Shown one piece after another: positions 1 through 10,092 of a stretch of 64,000 nt of DNA. This DNA comes from an uncultured Caulobacterales bacterium (GTDB lineage Bacteria > Pseudomonadota > Alphaproteobacteria > Caulobacterales > Caulobacteraceae). The DNA is taken from assembly GCA_903858185.1 (NCBI GenBank), contig CAIOHT010000008.1:33931-97930 (forward strand), written 5' to 3'. Numbering within the stretch: position 1 is the first letter of the stretch; each line of letters begins with the position of its first letter. Made by a program: the position numbers and the translations under genes. The notes under the pieces are model-generated. The model saw only the letters and a program-made list of their open reading frames with translations. It was not told the DNA's origin and did no database searches.

Positions 1-329
1 GCCAGGCGGCGCTGGGCGACCGGGTCGCGGTCAAGCTTCTTCACCAGCGCCTCGGCGGCCAGCAGCTTCTGGTCAACCACCTCGTCCATCACCCGGCGGA
101 ACAGGTCCGAGGAAGTGTCGAGCGGCTCGCCCTCGCTGATCAGGCCCTGGGCGACAGCCTCGCGCTTGACGTCCGAGGCCCAGACCGTCTTGCCGTCAAT
201 GCGCGCCACGGCGACATCGCCGGCCTGCGGCGGCTTCTCGTTGCCCTCCTGACGCCCGCAGGCGCTCAGGGTCAGAGCCACGGTGAGGGCGGCGATAACG
301 CCCCACACGCCGGTCGTTGCGGTCTTCAT
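1..329 (-). CDS. SurA/PpiC-like peptidylprolyl isomerase lipoprotein, partial (N-terminus only)
   Basis: The window edge cuts this gene, and 109 N-terminal codons are visible. The protein starts at ATG (327-329) with a short basic end, a hydrophobic stretch and a lipobox LSAC around residue 24, so it should be an exported, lipid-anchored protein. The following residues (VAVARIDGKTVWASDVKREA, then FRRVMDEVVDQKLLAAEA) have the look of the SurA N-terminal chaperone domain that precedes a parvulin/PpiC domain. The catalytic part lies outside the window. It would act on outer-membrane or secreted proteins in the periplasm. The lipoprotein signal is clear; the isomerase assignment rests on the N-terminal pattern only. 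Confidence 0.7.
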   Translation of the reverse strand, partial: MKTATTGVWGVIAALTVALTLSACGRQEGNEKPPQAGDVAVARIDGKTVWASDVKREAVAQGLISEGEPLDTSSDLFRRVMDEVVDQKLLAAEALVKKLDRDPVAQRRL

Positions 330-456
330 GGCGGCCATTTCTCCACGGGAGCCTCGCTCCCGGTCCTAGCGCGGTTTCGGTCGAAGGGAAATGCGGCTCG
401 CCCGCCCGCCCGCATTGTCAGGCGGACAGCATGACCTGTCCCCGGTTTCCCGGTTC

Positions 457-1524
457 CTACACTGCCTCCATCATCTCCCGGGTAATCCGGTACTCGCCAT
501 CCAGAAACGCGACGATCTCCCGCGCGCCCGGATGATCGAAGGCGGCGTAGCGCGCGCGCAACGAGGCGATGGTCTCCGCCTCGGTGAGCGGCAGGCCAAA
601 CTGCTGGAAGCGGGAGATGTGAAGCTGCACCTGCCCCGCCAGCGGTTCGCCGAGCACCTTCCGCGCGGCATCGTTGAACGCCGCGCCGTACTGATAGGCG
701 TCGCCCAGTCGGTAGCTGTCGGCCAGCGTCAGCAGCGGAATGCGCGACAGCACCGGCTGCAGCGCGGGATTCACCGCATGGGCGGTCAGATGTTCGCCCA
801 TCGCCGCCGGCCGGCCCGTCATGGACCGCAGGTGCAGGTACTGGCTCATCCGCGGCCCGTCGTTGACCGGATAGTTGTCCCACAGCACCGGCTTGCGGCG
901 CAGCTGATCCGCGACTCTCGCCAGATGCCCCGGGCTGTACTCGGCCGAACAGACCTCTTCGCCGGTCCAGAACACCCCGATGGCCGGATCGAGGGCCGCG
1001 CCGAGGGTCTCCAGATAGTCCGCCGGACGCTGGCCGAAGAACCGGTCCAGCACCGGGTCGTCGGTGTAGTAGGTCGGGCAGACGATCACCCGGCTGGCGG
1101 CGGTTCGCCCGGCGATCCAGTGCAGGATGTCGGTCTGGCTTCGCGCCAGGTCCGGCAGGTCGCCGCGCATGTCGTCGAACAGGATCCCCAGGTCGTCAAT
1201 GCCGATGTCATCCAGCCAGGCCAGCTTGCGGCCCAGGTCCGCCTTCGCCTCATCGCCGAAGTCGCGATAAAGCTCATAGGGGCTCAAGCCCACCCCGAAC
1301 CGCACGCCCGACGACCGGCAATGGGCCGAGAAGGCCTTGAGCGCGCTCGTCTCCGCCGCCGGATGGTCTTCCCGCCAGCGCTTGCGCAGGAAGGCGTCGG
1401 CCTTGGGGGCGTACATGAAGAAGCGGTAGCCGTGGGGCGCGAGGAAGCTGACCTGGTCTGCCCGCGCGGCCCAGGACCAGGGTTTGCCGTAGTAGCCCTC
1501 GATGATGCCCAGCTCTGTCGCCAA
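457..1524 (-). CDS. GH84-family beta-N-acetylglucosaminidase
   Basis: This 355-aa protein opens with GIIEGYYGKPWSW, the glycoside hydrolase 84 signature (O-GlcNAcase/hyaluronidase NAGidase domain). The catalytic Asp pair is visible in LGILFDDM near residue 115. The family removes beta-linked N-acetylglucosamine by substrate-assisted catalysis. There is no signal peptide, so a cytoplasmic enzyme acting on imported aminosugar or modified protein is inferred. The start is TTG at 1522-1524, supported by an SD-like GGGAGAG about nine bases upstream and by homology beginning at once. It is shorter than eukaryotic O-GlcNAcases and consists of the catalytic domain alone. No neighbour links it to a specific chitin or peptidoglycan pathway. 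Confidence 0.85.
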   Translation of the reverse strand: MATELGIIEGYYGKPWSWAARADQVSFLAPHGYRFFMYAPKADAFLRKRWREDHPAAETSALKAFSAHCRSSGVRFGVGLSPYELYRDFGDEAKADLGRKLAWLDDIGIDDLGILFDDMRGDLPDLARSQTDILHWIAGRTAASRVIVCPTYYTDDPVLDRFFGQRPADYLETLGAALDPAIGVFWTGEEVCSAEYSPGHLARVADQLRRKPVLWDNYPVNDGPRMSQYLHLRSMTGRPAAMGEHLTAHAVNPALQPVLSRIPLLTLADSYRLGDAYQYGAAFNDAARKVLGEPLAGQVQLHISRFQQFGLPLTEAETIASLRARYAAFDHPGAREIVAFLDGEYRITREMMEAV

Positions 1525-1550
1525 ACCGTCTCTCCCTTCGGCTCCTATCC

Positions 1551-1653
1551 GTCTCCCCGGCGAAGGCCGGGGTCCAGATTCAGCTACGGTGTCGAGCCCT
1601 TGCTGCGCCCCGCACCGCCCTTTGATCTGGGCCCCGGCCTTCGCCGGGGAGAC
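1551..1653. repeat. REP-like inverted repeat, 29-bp arms
   Basis: The arms at 1551-1579 and 1625-1653 are reverse complements at 28 of 29 positions and flank a 45-base centre. Each arm also holds its own hairpin (CCCCGGC-gaag-GCCGGGG). The element lies between the divergently transcribed GH84 and carotenoid oxygenase genes. It belongs with the dyads at 38774-38860 and 49634-49751 in organisation, though not in exact sequence. Confidence 0.85.
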
Positions 1654-1741
1654 GGAACTGTACCTGACCTCATCTTACCTTGGGCGATGTCCCTCGTCCC
1701 GCAAATGAGGGCTTGCCAAGCTCAGGACCCGGGATCATAGA

Positions 1742-1754
1742 TTTACATCGTAAA
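1742..1754. promoter_or_regulatory. Candidate TetR-type operator TTTACATCGTAAA
   Basis: A perfect dyad ATTTAC-ATC-GTAAAT spans 1741-1755, about 26 bases upstream of the chosen carotenoid oxygenase start. It resembles the site at 8068-8080 (CGTACACTGTAAA) in front of the TetR gene. Both fit TTTACA-N-TGTAAA with one or two deviations. Binding by that regulator is inferred. Confidence 0.45.
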
Positions 1755-1780
1755 TGACAAAGGCCGCTGGGAGGCTCCTC

Positions 1781-3172
1781 ATGGACCGTGACGTGCGCGT
1801 GAACCCCTATCTGGCTGGCGCCTTCGCTCCGATCCGGTCGGAGGACGACTTCGAGCTGACGGTCGAGGGCGAGATTCCCGCCGGCCTGCGCGGCGCCCTC
1901 TACCGCATCGGACCGAACCCGCAGTTCGACCCGCGCGACCCGAACCATCACTGGTTCGCCGGCGACGGCATGGTCCACGGCTTCTGGGTCGACGGCGGCA
2001 AGGTCAGCTATCGCAACCGCTACGTCCGGACCCCGCGCTGGGAGACCGAGAACAAGGCCGGCAAATCGCTGTTCGGCACGTTCGGCAACCCGATGACCAC
2101 CGACCCCGAAGTGTTCGGCAAGGTCGACTCGGGCGTGGCCAACACCAACATCGTCTGGCACGGCGGCCGCCTGCTGGCGCTGGAGGAGGGTCACGAGCCC
2201 TTCGGCCTGGACCCCGAAACGCTGGAGCCGCGCGGCTACCAGGCCTTCGGCGGCAAGGTCACGGCCCATCCCAAGGAAGACCCGGTGACGAAGGATCTGG
2301 TGTTCTTCGGCTACGCCGATGCGCCGATGCCGTTCTCGCCCAACGTCAGCTACGGCGTGATGGGCGCCGACGGGGTGCTGAAGCGCCGCGACAGCTTCCA
2401 GGCGCCCTACTGCTCGATGATCCACGACTTCATGGTCACGGGCAGCCACGTGCTGTTCCCGATCCTGCCCCTCAGCGGCAGCATGGAGCGGGCGATGAAG
2501 GGCCTGCCCCCCTTCGCCTGGGAGCCGGAAAAGCCCGCCATGGTCGGCGTTATGGCCCGCGACGCGGCGGTGGACAGCATCCGCTGGTTCCAGACCGAGG
2601 CCTGCTACGTGTTCCATGTCATGAACGCCTGGGACGAGGACGGGAAGATCGTCGCCGACGTGATGAAGTACGCCGTTGCGCCGCTGTTCCCGCTGGCCGA
2701 CGGCAGCCGGGGCCAGCAGGCCGGGGCCTACCTGGTACGCTGGACCTTCGACCTGAACGACGCCTCGGACGTCATCCGGGAAGAGCAGCTGGACGACCTG
2801 GCCGGCGAGTTCCCGCGCTACGACGAGCGGTTCACCTTCAAGGCCAATCGCCACGGCTGGTATTCGACCCAGTCGGCCAAGCCCGGTGACATCCGCACCA
2901 ACGGCCTGAGCCATATCGACCTGACCTCGGGCAAGCGCATCGACTGGGTGAGCGGCGCCGGCGACGCGGTGTCGGAACCGGTGTTCGTGCCCCGCTCGGC
3001 CGCCGCGCCGGAAGGCGACGGCTGGATCCTGGCGGTGCAGTACATCGCCGCCGAGGCCCGCAGCGACTTCGTGGTGTTCGACGCCCAGGCCATGGACAAG
3101 GGCCCGATCGCCCGGGCGAAGATGCCCCGCCGCATGCCGCTGGGCTTCCACGGGAACTGGGTGGGGGCTTAG
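1781..3172 (+). CDS. Carotenoid oxygenase (RPE65/lignostilbene dioxygenase family)
   Basis: This 463-aa protein belongs to the beta-propeller, non-haem iron family that cleaves carotenoid or stilbene double bonds. Family hallmarks are HHWFAGDGMVHGF near the N-terminus and the four iron-binding His contexts: TAHPK, MIHDFM, FHVMNAW and the C-terminal LGFHGNW. There is no signal peptide. ATG 1781 is preferred over ATG 1754 because GGGAGG (1769-1774) sits six bases ahead of it and because 1754 lies inside a palindrome likely to be an operator. The substrate cannot be told from sequence; bacterial relatives act on apocarotenals or lignin-derived stilbenes. Confidence 0.9.
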   Translation: MDRDVRVNPYLAGAFAPIRSEDDFELTVEGEIPAGLRGALYRIGPNPQFDPRDPNHHWFAGDGMVHGFWVDGGKVSYRNRYVRTPRWETENKAGKSLFGTFGNPMTTDPEVFGKVDSGVANTNIVWHGGRLLALEEGHEPFGLDPETLEPRGYQAFGGKVTAHPKEDPVTKDLVFFGYADAPMPFSPNVSYGVMGADGVLKRRDSFQAPYCSMIHDFMVTGSHVLFPILPLSGSMERAMKGLPPFAWEPEKPAMVGVMARDAAVDSIRWFQTEACYVFHVMNAWDEDGKIVADVMKYAVAPLFPLADGSRGQQAGAYLVRWTFDLNDASDVIREEQLDDLAGEFPRYDERFTFKANRHGWYSTQSAKPGDIRTNGLSHIDLTSGKRIDWVSGAGDAVSEPVFVPRSAAAPEGDGWILAVQYIAAEARSDFVVFDAQAMDKGPIARAKMPRRMPLGFHGNWVGA

Positions 3173-3264
3173 GCGCCAGGTCGGTCAATTCCCGCGACAG
3201 TTGAGCCGATTTCCCAAGTACGGCGATCTGCCGGACTCTCAAATGGGGATGGCGGATCGCGGGG

Positions 3265-3948
3265 GTGGGCGTGTCGGGACTTGGTGGTGGCTTGAGCAGC
3301 GAGCTTGCACCTTGGGTGCAGGCGATTGGCTCCGTAGTGGCCCTTGCTGCTGCCTACCTTCTGGGACGCGTAGAAAAGCAAAACAAGCAACGCGCCTTCG
3401 CCATGACCGGCTGGTTGCTGGCGAACGACTGCTTCACCTGCCTGAACAATGTGCTGAATCGACGGTTTTTTGAGGATGAGAACAGCCCCGGCTTTTTCAG
3501 CCGTTTGGCGGCCGATGTGCGCGGTCTGACGAACAGCATCGATGCGATGATGCAGTTCCCGATTCATGAGCTGAAGTCTGACATCGTGCGGGACTTCCAT
3601 CTCCTCCGCACTGCCACGAACCGGATTCACTCGATCATCGAACCCAGGACGGCAAACATGGCGTCCCTCGACCTTGAGGACGTCCCGGAAATCATTGCTG
3701 ACATTCAGTATGCGAACCAGGCGATGACCCGGTTGAAGAATGGGCTGGGCCTGAACAGGCGAGCGGCGCTCAAGGAAGAGCGAGAGCGCGAATTGAAGGT
3801 CGCCGAATGGCGAGACCGCATCTACCAGGCGCTGGAAGACTACCTCGCCAAGCAGCCGGACGCGCGGGCGAACCTCGCCGCTGTCCGCCGGGAGCGTGAT
3901 AACGGCTGGCCGAACGCAAAGGGCTTGCGCCGTCGCGCCAAGGGCTGA
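3265..3948 (+). CDS. Hypothetical membrane-anchored protein, atypical composition
   Basis: This 227-aa protein is not recognised. It has one N-terminal hydrophobic segment (about residues 12-34, APWVQAIGSVVALAAAYLLG), then a helical, charged body with a likely coiled coil near residues 150-200 (RRAALKEERERELKVAEWRDR). The layout suggests a single-pass membrane protein with a cytoplasmic helical domain. The DNA is visibly less GC-rich than its neighbours and uses codons such as TTT, TTG and AAT more freely, which suggests recent acquisition. The start is GTG 3265; GTG 3271 is also possible. It converges on secA with 13 bases between stops. Confidence 0.65.
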   Translation: MGVSGLGGGLSSELAPWVQAIGSVVALAAAYLLGRVEKQNKQRAFAMTGWLLANDCFTCLNNVLNRRFFEDENSPGFFSRLAADVRGLTNSIDAMMQFPIHELKSDIVRDFHLLRTATNRIHSIIEPRTANMASLDLEDVPEIIADIQYANQAMTRLKNGLGLNRRAALKEERERELKVAEWRDRIYQALEDYLAKQPDARANLAAVRRERDNGWPNAKGLRRRAKG

Positions 3949-3961
3949 TGGTCGCTGAAGC

Positions 3962-6733
<2,772 letters not shown>

Positions 6734-6904
6734 GCGTTGGGAAATCCGGTGTTGCGTATGGGCGCGGCGGCGGTTGGCGTGGTCGTGCAAGCCCTTTCGG
6801 CCGCACGGAAAACCGCCCGTTTAAGCGCGCCGGAGACTTAAGCAGCGGGTCCCCCAGTGTCAACGCGAGGGCGTTGCGCCGATACCTCAACGTGGCGCCG
6901 ATGC

Positions 6905-6922
6905 GCCACCCTCGCGAGGGGT
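6905..6922. terminator. Possible hairpin downstream of the DUF2855 gene
   Basis: CACCC-TCGCGA-GGGGTG forms a short GC-rich hairpin in the 244-base gap between the DUF2855 3' end and the secA start. It has no T-tract, so a terminator role is tentative. The rest of the gap should hold the secA promoter, but no confident -35/-10 pair was seen. Confidence 0.3.
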
Positions 6923-6977
6923 GCCGGTGGGGGCCGGCCATCCCGCCCCGGGGAGGCAGGAAGGTCTGTCCCGATGC

Positions 6978-8041
6978 CTAGGGCCGGCAGATCAGCCCTT
7001 CGCTCGACGGCGCCATCCCCCCGAGCACATCCAGATACGCGGTCTTCACCCCCTCAGCGCCGTTGAAATCCTTCAGGGTCAGCCAGCGCGGGGTGTCGCC
7101 GACGAAGCGGTCCCAGGCCTCGCCGTAGCGGCTTTCCAGCCCGCCGGGACCCCAGTCCTGCCGCCGCTTCACGATCCTGTCCGGCGCGAAGAAGAACGCC
7201 GGTTTGGGTCCCGGCAGTCCGGCCGGCGCGCTCCGGGCCTCCCAGTGGGTGGCGCCGACCAGACAGCTGTAGGCCAGATCGTCCCCGAACCGCTTGTGCA
7301 CCGCGGCCCTCACTACCGGATCGCCGGCGAAGTCGACGAGCACCGCCGGCGTCTCGACCGGCGCGGCGTCGAGGTCGTCGTACAGGACAACCTGATCGTA
7401 GTAGCCGAGGCTCTCGACGAAGGCCTTGTTGCGCGGCGAGGTCAGCCCGACCACCTTCACCCGCCCGGACTGTTTCAGCAGCCAGGCCAGCCCGAGCGAC
7501 GTGCGGCTGGAGGCGCTGGCGAGGATCACCGTCTTGCCGCCAAAGTCGCCGTTGTCGGCGAGCAGATCGTCGATCAGGAACGAGGTTATGAACAGCGGAT
7601 AGAGCAGCGAGCGCTCATCCTGTAGCGGGCGTCCGCGGGCGCATCGACATACTGGTTGTAGGCTGGCGGCAGATCGGCACGGCAGGCGGCTTCGTCCACA
7701 AATCCCGCCCGCGACCGGCGCGGCGTCGCCAGCAGGTGGCTGGCCATTGGCCAGTAGCCGTAGAACCGCTCACCCGGCGCGAAGTCGGGATGGGCCGAGG
7801 CCTCGACCACGCCATAGCCCCAGGCCGGGATACAGCCCCAGCCGCCGGCCTTGGGGAAGAACCGCCAGTAGCCGATCTGGTCGCCGGCCACGGCATAGGT
7901 GACGTTGTTGGCGGTCAGGGCGAAAGACTCGACCCGGAACAGCACCTCGCCCTCGGCCGGATCGCCCAGGGTCACAGGGGCGATCTTCGTCTGGTGAAGA
8001 TCGCTTCGAAGCACGAGAAGGTCCCAGCCCTGAGCGGCCAT
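6978..8041 (-). pseudogene. DUF2855 family protein, frameshifted
   Basis: Two adjacent frames together encode one DUF2855 protein. The N-terminal part (8041 down to about 7622) runs from MAAQGWDLLV to YNQYVDAPADARY. The other frame continues with DERSLLYPLFITSFLIDDLL and then a Rossmann-like segment (GKTVILASASSRTSLGLAWLL) through to 6978. A single missing base near 7621 accounts for the break; in the first frame translation ends 13 residues after the shift. DUF2855 proteins are about 360 aa and resemble quinone-reductase-type oxidoreductases of unknown substrate. ATG 8041 is chosen because homology begins there. It is divergent from the TetR gene at 8110, its likely regulator. A sequencing error is an alternative to true loss. 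Confidence 0.8.
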
Positions 8042-8067
8042 GTCCGGTGTCCTTGCGTAATGATGCG

Positions 8068-8080
8068 CGTACACTGTAAA
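8068..8080. promoter_or_regulatory. Candidate TetR operator CGTACACTGTAAA
   Basis: A dyad TACA-C-TGTA extended by AAA sits in the 68-base divergent spacer between the DUF2855 gene and the TetR gene, where an autoregulatory site is expected. It matches the palindrome at 1742-1754 in its TACAnnGTAAA core. Confidence 0.5.
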
Positions 8081-8109
8081 TCTGCCTGACCGTCAGAGTC
8101 CAACGCTCC

Positions 8110-8712
8110 ATGCCCCGCCTGCTGTCCGACACCGACGTCGCCGAGTTCCGCGAGCGCCTTATCGCCGCGGCCGAGCGTCTGTTCGGCGAGCGCGGCCCGG
8201 ACGGGGTGACGATGCGCCAGCTGGCGACCGAGCTGGGCGTCAGCCCGATGACCCCGTATCGCTACTTCAAGGACAAGGACGCGATCCTGGCGGCGGTCCG
8301 GGCCAGCGGCTTCGCCCGCTTCGCCGAGGCGATGGAACAGGCGACCGCCGGGATCACCGATCCGCAGCAGCAGTCCGAGGCCACGGGCCGCGCCTATGTC
8401 CGGTTCGCGCTGGGCAATTCCGACGCCTACCGGCTGATGTTCGATTTTTCGCAGCCCAACGAGTCCGAGTATCCGGACCTGGTCGAGGCGTCCGCCCGGG
8501 CGCGAACGATGATGGCGCGGCATGCCCGGGCGCTGGTCGCCTCCGGCGCGGCGCGGGGCGATCCGATGATGATCGCCCACATGCTCTGGGCCTCGCTGCA
8601 CGGCGGCCTCGTGCTGCAGATGGCCGGCAAGCTGTCGCCCGACATCGACCCCTCGGCCCTGCGTCGACAGGCTTTCGAGGCGATCCTGCGGGGATTGCGG
8701 CCGGACGCTTGA
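8110..8712 (+). CDS. TetR/AcrR family transcriptional regulator
   Basis: A 200-aa regulator with a TetR N-terminal helix-turn-helix at about residues 15-60 (RLIAAAERLFGERGPDGVTM..LGVSPMTPYRYFKDKDAILAAV). The C-terminal ligand-binding part is of the WHG type seen in many alphaproteobacterial members. It is divergent from the broken DUF2855 gene, with a candidate operator between them. The obvious target is that gene and itself. A similar operator-like site 6.3 kb away suggests the carotenoid oxygenase as a second target. The ligand is unknown. Confidence 0.9.
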   Translation: MPRLLSDTDVAEFRERLIAAAERLFGERGPDGVTMRQLATELGVSPMTPYRYFKDKDAILAAVRASGFARFAEAMEQATAGITDPQQQSEATGRAYVRFALGNSDAYRLMFDFSQPNESEYPDLVEASARARTMMARHARALVASGAARGDPMMIAHMLWASLHGGLVLQMAGKLSPDIDPSALRRQAFEAILRGLRPDA

Positions 8713-8743
8713 CGGTCGCTGGGGAAGGGCGCTGAAGCTGGTT

Positions 8744-8860
8744 GCGTGGTTCGAGACGCTCGCTTGAGGCTCGCTCCTCACCACGACGAAAAGATTTGCC
8801 ACCCACCCTGCGCGTCATCCTGAGGAGCGATCCCTCAGGATCGCGTCTCGAAGGACGCAC
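8744..8860 (+). repeat. 118-bp inverted-repeat element, copy 1
   Basis: Imperfect long hairpin. The left arm begins GCGTGGTTCGAGACGCTC and contains GCTCCTCACCACGACGAA. The right arm (GTCATCCTGAGGAGCGATCC...GTCTCGAAGGACGCAC) is largely its reverse complement. Near-identical copies lie at 11430-11547 (same orientation) and 57447-57565 (opposite orientation). Copy 1 ends two bases before the epoxide hydrolase ATG, and its terminal AAGGA is placed to serve as that gene's ribosome binding site. Confidence 0.9.
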
Positions 8861-8861
8861 C

Positions 8862-10010
8862 ATGACCCAGCCCAAGCCCTTCACCGTCGACTGGTCGGAA
8901 ACCGATGTCCGCCGCGTGCTGGATCAGGTGCGCCACTATCCCTGGCCGCCGGCGCCGGCGGTGGATGACGGCTGGCTCTACGGCTGTGACGCGGCCTTCC
9001 TTGAAGAGACCTCCGCGCACTGGGCTGACCACTATGACTGGCGGGCCGCCGTCGCCGAGCTGAACCGCTTTCCGCAGTTCACCGCGCGGGTCGAGGACTT
9101 TGACCTGCACTTCGTCCATGTGGTCGGCGAAGCCGGCGGCAAGCGGCCGCTGCTGCTGACGCACGGCTGGCCGGGCAGCCACTACGAGTTCTGGGCCTCG
9201 ATCGACAAGCTGGCCTTCCCGTCGAAGCACGGCGGCAAGGCCGAGGACGCGTTCGACGTCGTGGTGCCGAGCCTGCCGGGTTTCGGCTTCTCCTCGAAGC
9301 CGGCGCGGCCGATGGGCCAGCGGCTGACGGCCAAACTGTTCAACACCCTGATGACCGAGGTGCTCGGCTACGACCAGTATCTCGCCCAGGGCGGCGACTG
9401 GGGCGGGCTGGTCACCAGCTGGATCGGCTTCGACCACGGGGCGCACGCGAAGGCGATCCACCTCAACATGATCGGCTTCCGGCCCAAGGGCGGGCCGCAG
9501 TCGCCGGAGGAAATCGCCTGGCTGCAGCACAGCCAGATGATGATGCAGATGCTCGGCGCCTATTTCAGCCTGCAGGCGTCCAAGCCGCAGTCGCTGGCCT
9601 GGCTCGGCGCCGGCAACCCGGTGGGGCAGGCGGCCTGGATCCTCGAGCGGTTCTATGACTGGTCGGACCTGCGGACAAAGCCGCTGATCGGCGCCTACAC
9701 GCGCGACCAGTTGCTGACCAACATCATGATCTACGTGATGACCGGCAGCTTCACGACCGGCGCCTGGTACTACCGTGGCCTGATGGAAGAGGGCGGTATC
9801 GCGGCCATGGAAGGCCAGCGCTGCGAGACCCCGACGGCCTTCGCCAACTTCCCCGGCGAGGCGCTTTACAAGGCCCCGCCCCGCAGCTGGGCCGACCGCG
9901 CCTACAACATCACCCGCTGGACCGACATGCCCACCGGCGGCCACTTCGCCGCGATGGAAGAGCCGGACCTGTTTGTGGCCGACGTGCGCGCCTGGGCGCG
10001 GGAGATCTGA
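8862..10010 (+). CDS. Epoxide hydrolase (EHN-type alpha/beta hydrolase)
   Basis: A 382-aa enzyme with the N-terminal EHN domain (FTVDWSETDVRRVLDQVRHYPWPP) followed by an alpha/beta hydrolase fold. The oxyanion motif HGWPGS, the nucleophile elbow GGDWGG (Asp) and the terminal His in PTGGHFAAME are in family order, as in microsomal/juvenile-hormone epoxide hydrolases that open epoxides to diols. ATG 8862 is chosen over the long upstream extension to 8742, which only translates the repeat element. No signal peptide is present. The natural epoxide is unknown. It converges on the transporter gene across a long hairpin. Confidence 0.88.
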   Translation: MTQPKPFTVDWSETDVRRVLDQVRHYPWPPAPAVDDGWLYGCDAAFLEETSAHWADHYDWRAAVAELNRFPQFTARVEDFDLHFVHVVGEAGGKRPLLLTHGWPGSHYEFWASIDKLAFPSKHGGKAEDAFDVVVPSLPGFGFSSKPARPMGQRLTAKLFNTLMTEVLGYDQYLAQGGDWGGLVTSWIGFDHGAHAKAIHLNMIGFRPKGGPQSPEEIAWLQHSQMMMQMLGAYFSLQASKPQSLAWLGAGNPVGQAAWILERFYDWSDLRTKPLIGAYTRDQLLTNIMIYVMTGSFTTGAWYYRGLMEEGGIAAMEGQRCETPTAFANFPGEALYKAPPRSWADRAYNITRWTDMPTGGHFAAMEEPDLFVADVRAWAREI

Positions 10011-10012
10011 TG

Positions 10013-10089
10013 GGGGCATGTACCGAAGGTACGTGTCCCCTAAACCCGGAAGCTCGATTGGGGGACACGTACCTCCGGTACATGTCCCC
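10013..10089. repeat. Long palindrome between convergent genes (bidirectional terminator or repeat)
   Basis: The left arm GGGGCATGTACCGAAGGTACG.. and the right arm ..CGTACCTCCGGTACATGTCCCC pair over about 28 bases around a loop of about 20 bases. Each arm also contains an inner GTACC/GGTAC hairpin. It fills the space between the stops at 10010 and 10093 almost exactly. It could terminate both genes, although it lacks T-tracts and looks like a repeat element. Confidence 0.75.
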
Positions 10090-10092
10090 GCC

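Noticed and set aside
1670-3151. Antisense frame over the carotenoid oxygenase
   Set aside because: The sense strand encodes a complete family member with all iron ligands; the antisense frame has none.
7605-7630. Programmed ribosomal frameshift in the DUF2855 gene
   Set aside because: No slippery heptamer or downstream structure is evident; a simple one-base deletion explains it.
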